Shown one piece after another: positions 25,241 to 37,539 of a DNA stretch of 64,000 nt. Under the pieces are notes generated by a model. That model was not told the DNA's origin. It worked only from the letters and a program-made list of their open reading frames with translations, and did no database searches. Position 1 is the first letter of the stretch. Every line of letters starts with the position of its first letter. The DNA comes from Ananas comosus. Its lineage: Eukaryota; Streptophyta; Magnoliopsida; Poales; Bromeliaceae. The position numbers and the translations under genes were made by a program. The stretch lies in the NCBI RefSeq assembly GCF_001540865.1, contig NC_033638.1, forward strand, positions 9,391,928 through 9,455,927, written 5' to 3'.

Positions 25241-27308
25241 GGCCAATTTGCATAAAAAATCCACTTATTTTGGGCTTTTGCAAAACCGGGCCACCTTTTT
25301 CATATTTACAGATTCGATCCGCTTTTTCAGCAAACTGACAAAAATACCTTTATTACTTTTTCTTTTTCCTCTTTCTTTCTCTTCTTCGTTTCTTTCGTTC
25401 TTTTTTTTTTTCTCGCCGGCAGAGCGGAGGCAGAAACGGTCCGTCTCGCCTCTCACCCTCATGGTCTCGCCCTCGCCCTTGCCCTCGTCCATGCACCTCC
25501 CACCTTCCTCACCTCCGACCCGGCCAAGGCCGTGCTGCGACTTTTTCTTTTGCTTTTTTCTTTTCTTTTCTTCTCCGACTCTTCTCCGCCGTCTCCGATG
25601 ACGACGCCTCTCGCCGTTCCCCGCCCTTCTCATCTCTCCCTTTTCCTTATTTTCTGCCGCCTCCGACGACGATTTATCTTCGCCGGCGCCGACGTCGACA
25701 CCGTAGAGGTCACTGCGGCGCTACAGCCTCGGAGCGGGGGGTCCTTAGCGGCGTCGTCACCGGCGCCGTAGCTGTTGGCAGAGAAGGTGACAAAAAAAAT
25801 TATAGAAAAAATAGAAAAAAAATAAAGATAAAAAATTATATAAAAAGAAGGATGAAAATAAAATTGCATCGTTAATTACAAAAAAAATTATAAGTTGCAC
25901 TATTTAAGATGTAAATTGCTGCTTTAAGATAAAAATTATACTCTTTGAACGAAATTTATATAATTTTATCGAAACTGCATCTTTGTAGTATATTTATATC
26001 TGTTTCTCTTTGTTGCATGTTTTCTATTAGTTGACTATTTCTCCTTTATTTACACAGAATGGTTGCAACAAGGGATATACAGTGTAAAAGAGAGAACGAG
26101 TTAATATTATCTTAAAGGGTTGAAGTTTTCTCTTATTGTATGTTTCTTCTTTGTGCATATTTCTTTATTGTATACAAGAGAAATGGAACAAGAGGACGAA
26201 TAGTGCAACAGAGTAGAAACATAGATATATCTCTTGAAAATAGTGCAGTTTTCTTTTGTTGTCTATTTTTCTCTTGTTACAAGAAATATTTGCAACAAAG
26301 AGGATAAATAGTATATTACCTCTTAAAACAGTGCATTTTCTTTCTGTGCAAATATTTTTTCTCTTTATTTATATAGAAATGTTAACAAGAGGGAAAAACA
26401 TGAACAAAGGAGAAACAATTAAATATTCTTTAAAAGGGTACAGTTTAGATAAAAAATGTGAATAATAAGAAATGATGTAACAAGAGGGAAAAAGTGAACT
26501 TTTGTTTAATGTAGTGTAATGATTCATCTTAATGGATGCAGTTTACATCTGAAAGGGTTATAGAAGAAAATTTATAAATATCTATCAAGAGGTAATTTTG
26601 TTTTAGAGTGTACTTTTATCTTAAGTTGCAGTTTTAATCTTAAGTAGGCAACTTATAATTTTTTTGAACATTAACGATGCAATTCATATTCATCTTTTTT
26701 TATATAATTTTTTTTTTATATTTTTTTTGTTTTTTTATATTTTTTTTTTTGTCACCTTCTGTCAACAGGACCCGGTGCGGCGACTTGAAGCGCTAAGGAC
26801 CCCATTTCCCGATCTGTAGAGCGCGTGACCTCACGGTGTCGACGTCGGCTGCGGCGAAGATGCTATCGTCGTCGGAAGGCAGCAGAGATGGGGAGAGGAG
26901 AGATGAGAAGCGGGGAAAAGCGAGTAGGCGGAAAGGCGGTTCGTCGCGAGGACGGTGGAAAGAGTCGGAAAAGAAAAAATAAGAAAAAGCAAAAAAAAAA
27001 TTCGCGGGCGCCTTGGCGCGTAGAAGGCGAGGAGGTGGGGGTCGTGGACGAGGGCAAGTCAGGCGAGGCGAGGCGCGAGAGAAGAATCGTTGAGAGACGC
27101 GAGAACCGGTTTCCGCCTCCGCGCTCCCTCTCCATGGCGAGAAAAAGAAGAACAGAGAACGAGGAGAGGAGAGGAAAGAGGAAATAGAAAAAATAAAAAG
27201 GTTATTGGGGGTTCTGTTGTGAAAAAGGAATCGAATCTAAAAACGAAATAAGTGGACCGAGCCGGTTTTGAAAAGTCCAAAATAAATGAGTTTTTTATGC
27301 AATTGGCC
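25241..27308. mobile_element. Long-TIR element, Mutator-like (MULE-type)
   Basis: A 2.07-kb element with inverted repeats of about 550 bp (25241 to about 25795, and about 26745 to 27308) around an AT-rich centre. Ends begin GGCCAATTTGCATAAAAAA. The 9-bp flanks TATAAAAAA and TATAAAATA differ at one base, fitting the 9-bp target duplication of Mutator elements. The inner halves of the TIRs are GC-rich (GACGTCGACACCGT on both arms) and may be captured host sequence. There is no transposase. ORFs inside are low-complexity and mirror each other on the two arms. Confidence 0.78.
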
Positions 27309-27621
27309 TATAAAATATGTGCACGAGTAAAAAAATACTCAAAATTTTAAAACATCTTCTAGCTACAAAGTTTAGAAATCAGTACGTGAAATATGATCTT
27401 CTATTTCATCTCTTTCGCCTTAAAGAATTTTAGAAATGTTATCACATACAAAAGAAATTAAGGACTAAAAATTAAAAAAATTATAAGTACTAAAATCGGA
27501 CTATCATTTTACTTATTTAATTTCCATATAATGTATTAACTAATACCATATTGATTTCTTGCCAGTGGCCAGAAACCATTAATCTTGCATAATAATATAA
27601 TATTAATTAAGTGATAGATAA
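27309..27621. other. Intergenic
   Basis: AT-rich spacer between the MULE-like element and the next Helitron. Nothing recognised. Confidence 0.6.
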
Positions 27622-28509
27622 TCTATTAACTCTCTTCTATATATTCATATGTTTCATCATATTTTATATTAATTTTATATTAATTCTTTTTTTTTTTGTA
27701 ATACTCTCTCTCCGCAACTTCACCTCCCCTCTATCCCCACTTACGTTTTGTGTAGGTTATGATTTCATTAATATTTCATCAATTATTTGGTATATTAGAA
27801 GGTGATTCTATTATGTAATTGATATCATAATTGATTATAGACTAATTATTCGTAGTCACCGTTTCATTCTTTTTTTAANNNNNNNNNNNNNNNNNNNNNN
27901 NNNTTTTTTATGAAATTTTAAAATATATTTACCTAATATGTAAAATAATTAGATTTTAAATTTAGGCTCTCAGTATCAATCATTACAAGATTAATTCTAT
28001 TTGAATGTTCTCGAGCTGATCCTCCTCTACACATATCGTCTTTGCTATCTCCATGCCACCGATCCCATCCGTGAGTATTTTTTTCAAATATGATAATTTT
28101 TTTATATAGATTTGAGTGATTTGGCGAGAATTAGTAATATTTTGAGGTTAATTAGAATTTTTTTGGTTCAATTTGAGCGATTTGGCATGAATAGATGACA
28201 TTTTGAAATGCTATATGTTATAGAAATGCTATATGTTATTTGCATAATTATTATTCGTACTACATTACACATTCTAGACTAAATGAATGAACAATCTATA
28301 TTGTATATATTAGTATATTTCTATATACTCTAATTAGGATTTATTTAGAATTTTTTTTTTCCTATTGCATCGATTGCTATATAATTGTCTATATTGTACC
28401 CTTTTTGACATAGTAATATTTTATTTAGTTATATTAATATTTTTATTATTTATAAATTTTTTTACTTTAGCAGTAACTATCCGCCGCATCGTGCAGGTAC
28501 CTACACTAG
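27622..28509 (+). mobile_element. Non-autonomous Helitron, interrupted by an assembly gap
   Basis: The 3' end CCGCCGCATCGTGCAGG then TACCTACACTAG|T, plus the preceding AT-rich segment, matches the 3' end at 18277. The 5' end is placed at A|TCTATTAACTCTC. A 25-N gap lies inside, so length is uncertain. Confidence 0.65.
27879..27903. other. Assembly gap (25 N)
   Basis: A run of 25 undetermined bases. The true distance across the gap is not known. Confidence 1.
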
Positions 28510-29653
28510 TGTTATATTATATTGGCATCCAGGCTAAGGACAGTTGTGTTAACCTCATCACAACCAACTTGGTCCATTATTTTATTGACCACAAACATGA
28601 CCCTCAATTAGTTTAGTTTAATTTAATTTAATTTGTCCACCTTAATGCCCCACCAAAACCCACCCCTTTTTATCTTTCAAACAATCTCCTACTTTTCTCC
28701 GCTCCTAAGAACACTCTCTTGGGAAAACCCACCTATAAAAATTTAAAACAGATCATTAAATAAAAGCCCAATTGTCCAATTTGCATAACTAAATTTTCCA
28801 ACACCAAATTGTCCCATGCTTTCGCGCAGCTACTTGTATGCCCAAAAATTATGGTAAATAAAATATACTTTATTTATCTAGAAGTCAATTTTATTATGCT
28901 AGTCTTATTACTATTTTATTATTTTAATAATAAAAATTTTAAAAAAGTTTTTGAACTCTAGATGGGATGTAAAATATACGCGAGTGTTATTTCTCTAATA
29001 AGCCCAATTGCCCAATTGGTACAAAACCTGCAGGTTTTCACACCCCAAATTGTTTTTTTTTTTTGGTAAAAAATAAGTCATCAAAGACCCACTCCTTTTT
29101 TTCCACCAAAACCTCACCATATATAAAACACACCCCTTGGAATTTTCAACTGCAAAATATTCAAACAAACCATAAAATAATCAGCCAAGTTGACCCATTT
29201 GAGCTTGCTCAAAACTTTTTATAAATAGATTTTGCAGGCAAAAAAATAATGCTACACATATATATACATCCATTTTTGAATGTTTATATATATTATTATC
29301 TTAACATTATATTACTACCGCAGCTCCAACTTTTTTTACACCCATTTTATCATGTATATCTTTTCAATACTAAAAATTCAACAAAAATGATCTTAAATCT
29401 TGTAATAAAAAAAGTTGTAAACTATCCATCCCAGCAGCAGGATGTACAAGGAGCATTTTTATTCTCCAACAAACTCTTTTTTAAAGCAATAAATATAATC
29501 CCCAGTTGCCCCATTTGCACAAATTAAAGCCCCAGGTCTCCTAACCTGTTCCTGCCCCAACAAAGCCCAACAAAATAAAATTAAAAATAAAAAAATTAAA
29601 ATTAAAAAGTTCACCAAAAACCCACACCCCTTCCTCCTAATTAGTCCTAAACA

Positions 29654-29709
<56 letters not shown>

Positions 29710-29816
29710 ACATAAAACCACCCCTCCACCCACTCCTTCCTCTAATACCCACTTTTACGGAGAGAGAGTAGAGAGAGAGAGAGAGAGAGAAGAGAAAGAA
29801 AAGAAAGAAGAGGAAA
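28510..29816. other. Intergenic upstream of the PYL remnant
   Basis: AT-rich with loosely repeated phrases such as CACCAAAACCCACCCC near 28657, 29104 and 29610 and CCCAATTG near 28770 and 29003, perhaps a decayed tandem duplication. It ends in a (TC)n block at 29653-29698, a TATATATATAA stretch, and GA-rich sequence that could be the former promoter and leader of the PYL gene. Confidence 0.5.
29653..29698. repeat. (TC)n microsatellite
   Basis: About 23 TC units followed by (AT)n, about 120 bases upstream of the PYL pseudogene ATG. Confidence 0.95.
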
Positions 29817-30505
29817 ATGCCTTGCATAGTCCCTACGAAACGACCGTACAGATGCAGCACCAAATGGTGGTGTGGGGTCGGGCGGCGCGGCGCGGCCGCA
29901 AAAGGCTGCACGACGCACCAAGTGCCACGGAGGAAGGGTGGCGCGGCAACAAACGACAAGCGCGCGCGGCGGCGGACACGTGCTCGCTCGGCGGGGTGCA
30001 AGGCGGGCGGCGCACCGGTGCGCAGGTGTGGTCGGTGTTCGCAAAAATAGAGCACAGAGACATATCGACGCCCCGCAGTCGAGTAAGAAGTCGTTCGTAG
30101 CGACAGACCTGCCACGTCATCGGCGGCGGGTCCACGCGGCGCCCGGAGTGCGCGTGTGTCGGGCCCCCGGCGGCGAACGAGACCGGGAGCGGAACTGAAC
30201 TGGGATTCCAATGAAGAACAGGAGCCGCCACGTGGTCTGAGCTTTCCCGTGTCGTCGCCGACCACCCGCCCTCGCGCAAACATACTCATGTCGTGACCAC
30301 GCCCTCCACGCCGCCCCTTCGCTTTTCCCGTCGCACTCCGTGGACGGTCGAGGGGCTACCGTCGTCGTCGAGTCCTACGTCGTCGACGTCCCCGCCCGAA
30401 ACCCGCGAACGACACCCGCCTCTTCGACACCATTCGTCCCCTGCAACCTCCACTCCCTCGCCGCACCGCCGAGAAGCTCACCTCCAACCCTACACCCCCC
30501 CACCT
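29817..30505 (+). pseudogene. PYL/RCAR-type abscisic acid receptor pseudogene
   Basis: PYL proteins are soluble START-fold ABA receptors that inhibit PP2C phosphatases. The remnant begins with ATG and MPCI, the N-terminus of rice PYL5/6-type proteins. Further fragments follow in family order but in different frames: VWSVF (30026-30040), TCHVIGGG (about 30107-30130), PPAANET, SRVVADH then HVVTT, GATVVVESYVVDVPA (30352-30396), and a broken DTI...CNLHSLA...TAEKL tail ending near 30485. The middle is in frame 2 with two in-frame stops (30098-30100 and one near 30213); the C-terminus is in frame 1 and then shifts again. The conserved gate and latch loops are not intact. This is a decayed single-exon gene, not a functional receptor. 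High local GC supports a former monocot coding region. Confidence 0.8.
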
Positions 30506-32893
30506 CCAAAACCTAATTTCACCCCACCCCCAACCCCTTCTAAGGTAAAAATGTACTCAACCCCCCCCCCCCCCTACACTATTTTTCTCCTTCGAAATAG
30601 CCCCCCTCCTTTCCGACTTTTTTTATTATTTATTTTCATATATATATATATATAATTATATTATATAATACGCGTGCTCATCTAATTACTTTCTAATTAA
30701 TTGTATTATGAGAACTTCGTAAAATTTCCATTTAATTTAATAGCTCCACTGGCTACTGGTGGCTGTTGAAGTTTCGATGATTAATTTTTTATTAAAAATG
30801 TTGAGAGAGTACAGTTTTAATTAATTAATGAACCAGAAAAAAAAAAAGAAAAAGAAAAAACAAAAGGGAGAGTCAAGGGAGGTAGTTCACAATGCGGTAT
30901 AATCGAGGGGTCGCTGTACATATTTGCCTCTTTCTTTGTTTGTTTGTTTCTTTCTTAATATGTTTTCCAACAAACCCCGAGGTGGCGCGGGCCCCACCAC
31001 GCCCATCCACTTGAAAGGAGAGGACGACGACGACGATGACGACTTCCTCGTTGCGTTACCGCCTCACCCGCATTCAAAGCCGTGGCCTCTTTTTCCTTTC
31101 CTTTCCTTTCTTTTTCACTCTTTTTTTTTTGCCCTTTGAATATTTTTTTTTCTTTTCTAGATCGGACAAGCGTGTCGGCCATATATATATATTTTTAATA
31201 TATATATTTTCAAATAATGACCAATTTACACCACACTCGTAAATATCAAATAATGGTGTATATATGTATCATTTTCATGAGCATGTTAAGTGACATAACC
31301 ATGTTACCTCCTCAAGTGCATGGTATAAAAACGATATAATATTTTTTTACCTGATAAGTACTCTCTCTTTCCCCCGAAAAATTCTAGATGCTATGAGTAT
31401 ATTGATAACGTGGTGTAACAAATCAATCAAATATCTTCTTTTAGAAATATATATTTTATCTTGATTGTAAAAAAATATTTTTATTGTACTTTTATTTGAA
31501 AAGAAAAAATATGATTGATTTGTTATTGATTACGTAGTGTAAATGTGATAGTGTAAATTTTATAATAATAATAATAATATAAAAAAAAACTTTTCTATCA
31601 ACTTGGTCCTTTAGTCGCTCTATGATGATGGAACCGCGGATTGAAAGTTTTATTTTAAATGGACAAAGTTTGGTTGTTTGTTTGTTTTTTTTGTTTTTTT
31701 TTTTAAAGGAAATGGACAAAGTTTGTTGAGCTTTATGTAACAGTAGGTTGTTTTGTACTCTTATGAGCGTTACCTCATACAAAACACTCTCTTATATATC
31801 ACAAGATAAAAAATGAAAACCTAGGAGCCAAATAGTGCTAATCATATTAATGTCAATGTCTTTTGGTCCAGCTAGAGCTGTTTCGGTGGGCCTTATGTGA
31901 AAATGTTGTGAAAGTGTTGTTCGAGGAGACGAGAGATATTATGGGATGATTTTTCCAAAAATATCTCTTCGATAACTAGCTCGTTCTTTACTATGAACTG
32001 AAGTTCGAGCTTTTAGAATTCAGAAGCTCATTTTATATTTCGACTAATTATTAATTAAAAGTTTGTTGTGTTTGCGTAGAGGTGGTTGTAAAAGAAAAAC
32101 TAGCTAAGAGAAATAAGCAATATGTAAGTATTTTGGGGGACACAAAACACAAAATATTAATAAGTTACTAATATTCACAAGTTAACAAGACTTTTAGACC
32201 CTTCACTCAACACCTTGTGTGTTACGCAAAGAGAAATAGCTGTAAGGAGAGCTCCTTTTCGAACCCAGAAAAAAAAAAGAAAATAGTAATAATAAATAAA
32301 TAAATAAATAAAGAACAGTAAGGTTCCATTATTTCATACTTGCTAGCTACTTCCTTGTATTATTTGCTCACGAATAAGGTGCATGCCATGCTTAAACACT
32401 ATTTATATTTATAAATATATGTACAAACAATATTTATTTGTATTTATATGCTCTCCATTATTAATTGATGGGGAATAAGTGGTTGGAGGTACAATGCATG
32501 CAACTTGGCTTTTAACAGGCCCAACTTGGTCCTAAAAGAAAGTGCAACTTGGAACTTGTAGGGGTGTGGGGTCTTCTTTATTTTCAAATTGGTCCTAAGC
32601 TTTGTCCTTTTCATTACAATTTGCTCCCACTTTTAATTCTTTTTCTCCTCTATTTATTTATTTTTCTTAATGTACAAGAAATGAGGGGGGTGGCATGCAA
32701 GTTGTGCAGCAACTTGTTCCTGAGGGCTTTAAATGATCCTCGTGGTCTCTTTTATTTATAAGTAGAAGGAATCACGCTACCCATGCTCTCTCTCTTTGTT
32801 TTTTCCTCATATATATATAGCTTGGGGTCATATTATTTCGTGTTCTTAATTTCCTTTAAATTGACCACACAGTGATCCACCACCATTAGTATT
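30506..32893. other. Intergenic
   Basis: AT-rich spacer with poly-C (about 30560), poly-A and (TA)n runs. ORFs at 30293-30655 and 30924-31139 are low-complexity Pro- or Asp-rich strings. No gene supported. Confidence 0.6.
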
Positions 32894-33153
32894 CTAGGCC
32901 AATAATTTGAAGCTACAAATATATCTAGTTTTGTCAATAATCAAACATAAATGCGATGCTATGTTATTCGTAGTGGTAAGTGAGAAAATTTTGCGCAATT
33001 GTATAATATATTTCTAGGCCAATAATTTGAAGCTACAAATATATATAGTTTTCTCAATAATCGAACTTTAAGCTAAGAAAATATATAAATGCGATGCTAT
33101 GTTATTCTTAGTGGTAAGTGACGAAATTTTGCGCAATTGTATAATATATTTCT
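32894..33153. repeat. Tandem duplication, 120-140 bp units
   Basis: Unit 1 (32894-33013) and unit 2 (33014-33153) both run from CTAGGCCAATAATTTGAAGC to GCGCAATTGTATAATATATTT. The second has a 20-base insertion. A B-box-like GGGTTTGAGTCTT at about 33188 suggests that a further decayed SINE may overlap the right side. Confidence 0.9.
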
Positions 33154-33769
33154 ACCGTAAGGCATGAGGTGTGGATGAGCCAAGGTGCGGGTTTGAGTCT
33201 TAGTTGTGGCCCTCCGCCGCCCGCGTATTGCTACTTAGTCAGAATTGGAAATTTTACGAAAGAAAAATAAAAATCGTGGTTTGGCAAAACTAGTTTCTTT
33301 CTAAATTTCTTTTTTTAAAAGTCCGCATAGCATGATTTTCTGTGTAATTTATTAAGGAGGTTGAGAATCTGAGAGCCTAGTATATGTATCCACAGGAGTG
33401 GAGCGAAATGTGACAATTATATACATTTCCTTTTTCTATATTTATGAACAAATTAAGCACATTAGCTAGGCTTCACTAAACAAAGAAATTAGGTGGATAG
33501 ATAAATAAGTTGAACAGATGAATCAATTATGTGCTTAAAGGGAAAAAGAAAAACAACACTTTATAGCAAATGATTAATCTTGCCGCGGAAGTGTGGAATC
33601 AAACTGCATGATCATTGCTTGAAAAGGAAATTAAAGTTATCTTGTATCAAACGAATCTTACTATTTAAAACTAGAAGAATTTCGTATCTATCGAAGAAAG
33701 CAAAGGAACTTGGCCATGTTTTTTAAAGTAATTATCTTACTGAGTTACGAACTAACTTCATTTTATGGC

Positions 33770-33926
33770 ACTGTCCGTCCCTAGAGCAAGTGGCAAAAAG
33801 TTTGGTGGTCGGTACCTGAAACTCAAGTTCGAATCCTAGTTGATTTACATTTTTAGCTAAGTTTATTTCTAAATGAAATAAATGAAGTAGGTAACGTGCT
33901 TCCTATCTCTCTCAAAAAAAAAAACC
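33770..33926 (+). mobile_element. tRNA-derived SINE, copy 2
   Basis: Same family as 23023-23172: CCGTCCCTAGAGCAAGTGGC at the start, a B box AGTTCGAATCC, the shared AAATGAAATAAATGAA body and an A tail. A 12-bp target duplication, TCATTTTATGGC, lies at 33758-33769 and 33927-33938. Confidence 0.92.
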
Positions 33927-34470
33927 TCATTTTATGGCCACCTTTTTGTGTTGTGACAAGCAAATTACAGTATTTGTGTCCCATTCAATAGCACCTAAAC
34001 TTAATTTATATTTTGCATAAATTCCTAGATTAGGTGTCAATTAATGTAATTTGATAGCAGCTGCTAATATAAAACTTGATTTATCTTAGCCTAGTGGTTG
34101 AATTTTGGTTTTTACAGCAGACATTCACTACCACATCTTCTGATATCATAATCTCGGAGTGTTATACCTCACCTCTCTTTATATTTTTGTATCATTTATT
34201 TCAACTTTATATTTGGTCTTATTAGGAAGTCTTAAGTCGAGACACGACAAATAATTATTTAACATACTTTATTGCTTACTTTAAGGATTTGATATTTGGC
34301 GTGGGAGGTCTAAAAGTGAATATATTTTTCAAAAATTATGAACGAAATAGATAGCTTTTTATTTTTCTCTCAAAAAAATAAACTTAATCAAGTACTTAAT
34401 GTGATACGCTGGTCTTTATTGTCTAGTGCCCTGATTTTATTCACGGGTGAATGCTTTTAACTTTGCTTTA
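33927..34470. other. Intergenic
   Basis: AT-rich spacer. Nothing recognised apart from the SINE target duplication at its left edge. Confidence 0.6.
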
Positions 34471-35239
34471 GGGCCTGTTTGTTTCGACGGAAGTGGGGTG
34501 GAAGTGAGACAGGGAAAGTGATTTTCGGTGAAAACTAACCACTTCCGCTGTTTGGTTCACCGTAAGTTTATTACGCCCGAAAGTTCAGTTCACCCAAAAT
34601 AAGGAACTTGACTTCGCCCTCTCATGGGGCGAAGTCAATTTCGGTGAAGTGAAAAAAAGGCAAGAATGGATTAATGTGTTAGGGTTACCTCTTCATTTCA
34701 TCCAAATATATTCAATTGTGAAAATAATTAAATTTTTTATTTTGATTGTATGTCTAAAATATGATCAAATTTGATTAGGTAAGCTTTAATATATTTTTTG
34801 TTTAATTTGTATATTTAGAAAATGATGAAAAATAAATTTGTTAAATGTTAATAATTTTTTAACTTTAGAATTTTATTTGTTGCATTATTATAATTTATAT
34901 GCAAACAAATAATATAATTTTTTAAAATTTTATTTTATAATTATACATATATATAATTATATACATATATAATTATATTAATTTTTATTTATTATAATTT
35001 ATTATTCACAATAAGTTATAAAATAGACAATAATATCACTTTGGAGGTAAGTATACCGGGGGTGGAGAGCTACACTTTTTACGTCATCTACTTCCTACCA
35101 AACAAACAACAGAACTCGCAGAACTGCACTTCCACAGTTAAAAACAAACAGCAGAAGTTAACTAATTTTCACCCCAACTCCACTTCAACCCAAAGTCCAC
35201 TTCCACCCCAAGTCTACTTACGTTGAAACGAACATGCCC
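34471..35239. mobile_element. Tourist-like (PIF/Harbinger) MITE
   Basis: A 769-bp element with ends GGGCCTGTTTGTTTCGACG and the complement of GAAACGAACATGCCC, flanked by the 3-bp duplication TTA (34468-34470 and 35240-35242). Subterminal blocks rich in CACTTCCAC/GTGGAAGTG are inverted copies of each other. No coding capacity. Confidence 0.88.
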
Positions 35240-35242
35240 TTA

Positions 35243-35248
<6 letters not shown>

Positions 35249-35282
<34 letters not shown>
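35249..35282. repeat. (GA)n microsatellite
   Basis: About 16 GA units just right of the Tourist-like element. Confidence 0.95.
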
Positions 35283-35283
<1 letters not shown>

Positions 35284-35764
35284 GTGAAAGCTCAATATTC
35301 TAATTGATACTTGTATCCTAAGCAATTCCCACTGTTCCAGCCAAAGTAACATGGGAAGATGATATCTATTACTAATATTCCCCGTTAGACAAAAATGAAA
35401 AAAAGACTAATAAGTGCCTTATCTCTGGGCAACAATTAATTAGTAGAATTCTTAGTACATTAAAACTTTATTTTTAGAAGTTCAAATGTTTATTTTATCT
35501 ACTAGTAAGTATAAATATTGTAGCTTCTATTTGTCAAATGAAGATATATTTACCAAAATGAGATCAAGCGAGTGTCAAGTTCAATGTGTACATAGCCGTT
35601 ACAATTATTAGCAAAGGAGAGATAAAAATCTAAAGATTAGGTTATGGTCCATCTCTTTGGATTCTCTACCGCAGACCTAGCTATTTGGTCAAGCAAGGTG
35701 CCCACTCAACTATACAAAAAGGACCACCCTACCACTTTCCCTGTTCCACTGAGATATTGGTGCA

Positions 35765-36754
35765 TTTTTTTTTTTTTATTTTTAAAAGATAGGTAGCACG
35801 TTATCCGCTTCGCTTATTTAATTTAAAAATAAACTTAGCTGAAAATATGAATCAACTAGGATTCGAACTTGGGACTTCGGGTGCCAACCATCAGGGACGA
35901 AGCCAGAATTCAATCACAAGGGAAGCCAAAATATGTACAAATAAAAAGTTTAGCAGATAAATAAAATTTTAACTACTCAAATTTTTAATAAAAAAATTTA
36001 GTGATTAGATAATTAATGTTAAAAAATATTAAATTTATTTTTTTAATTTACACTCGCTTAACTTCTAATTATTTTATTTGCATTATTTCATTCAAATAAT
36101 TTAAGAATTTTACTAAATCTAATAGCAATTTAGTTAGAATTTAATTTTTTTAAATTTTTGTTAATAAAATAATAACAACCAATGACTAATATCTAACAGA
36201 GCTATTAAATTTAGCATACTATTTTATTTAGTTAAATAAATTAGCTCATCAAAATAATTGAAAAGTTAAGAATGTATAAATAAAATATTTAAAGTTGAAA
36301 GGACTTATTTCAAAATGCACTATAATTAAAAGGTTCTTAATATATTTTCACCTATAAAACACATAAGAAGAGAGAGAGAGCTCTATATTAGCACTAAAAA
36401 CTTTTTACAAAATAGGCCGATATATTTTAAAAATTAACTAAAAATATATAAACTACCAAAGGACTATAAAGTAAATATTAAAAAGTTGAAGAGGGCCATG
36501 GCTCCTTTGGGTCTATATATGGGCTGTCCCTGTGCGTAAGCCTTAGAGTCTTGGCCCACAAGCCAACAATTCTTTTAAAAAAAAATTTACTTTGGTCGCC
36601 TAAATTTACAATATTTTAATTTTTTTAATAGCTTACTAGTGGATTGTTCTGTAATTTTAAAAATGTGGGGGGGCCATGGCCATTGTCGGCCCTCACATGG
36701 CTCCGTCTCTGCCAACCACTAAGCCCTTTACCACTTGTTCTAGAGATGGTCGAT
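35765..36754 (-). mobile_element. tRNA-derived SINE, copy 3, split by a hAT insertion
   Basis: The minus-strand 3' half (T-run at 35765 to CCAACCAT at 35891, B box GGATTCGAACTTG) and 5' half (36712-36754, CCACTTGTTCTAGAG) together make one SINE of the family at 23023 and 33770. They are separated by the 820-bp element at 35892-36711. Similar flanks (ATTGGTGCA and AATGGTGCA) may be its own target duplication. Confidence 0.85.
35892..36711. mobile_element. hAT-type non-autonomous element nested in a SINE
   Basis: Ends CAGGGACGAAGCCAGAA and the complement of GGCTCCGTCTCTG are typical plant hAT termini. The 8-bp flanks CCAACCAT and CCAACCAC differ at one base. The AT-rich interior has no transposase. 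Confidence 0.88.
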
Positions 36755-37539
36755 GAAATGGTGCATCTTAAAAGGTCTTTGGTAGTTCCCACATGACAAC
36801 TTGTTCTTGTTTCGACCATAAGTTCGCATTGTCTCAAAAAGAAGCTAAGAATTTATTATAGCAATGTCTCGAAAATACAGTTGAGAATTTACATAATGTT
36901 CGGAGACTTATCATACGCTTGGTTCAGTTTTTAAAACGATTTTTTTACTCTGCAGAGGCAATCCCGCATTTGATAAGCGAAGGGTGTGGCATTTTTTTCT
37001 CTCTTCTAAAAGCAAAAAATTCAATCTGAAACTTCTAATTACAGTGCAGATTAAGGCCACAAGATTAGAAAGGATTTTTACGTACGTAGTAGAAGTGATC
37101 TTATCAAGCCAAATGAGAAAATACACGACCTTTCTTCTTCTTTTCCCATTTTTTTTTTTGTTTCCAAATTTCTCTCTCCTCCTCCACAATAACTCCAAAT
37201 CCAACGGAATCTCGGGTACACGGAGTCGAGCTCTGTAGAAAGAGGCAAAACTAAAGCTTATATCTCCACGTACGCGATGCAATATGAGTTATAGTTAAAG
37301 ACTAAAATATTCAAAGTTCAGGGACCAGGTTGCAATATTGCCCGATACTACGAACCACTCACCGTACATTGGGCCTTTTAAACTTGACACTCGGGGGTGC
37401 GTACATTGACTAGACGCAACAGTATAATTCTGAGCCCAGCCCATTGTACCTATTCAAGCCCACTAGTAAATGGGCCTAAAATCAATTGATCCGGCCCAAA
37501 GTCAATCGAGCTCGAGGAATTTCCACAGTATTCATAGCC

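Noticed and set aside
25170..27187. Several ORFs of 80-140 codons in the MULE-like element
   Set aside because: Low complexity, and mirrored on both TIR arms; no domain.
30293..30655. Pro/Ser-rich 120-codon ORF
   Set aside because: It is the wrong frame of the PYL pseudogene C-terminus followed by poly-C sequence.
30924..31139. 71-codon ORF with a poly-Asp run
   Set aside because: No motif, simple-sequence DNA and no splice context.
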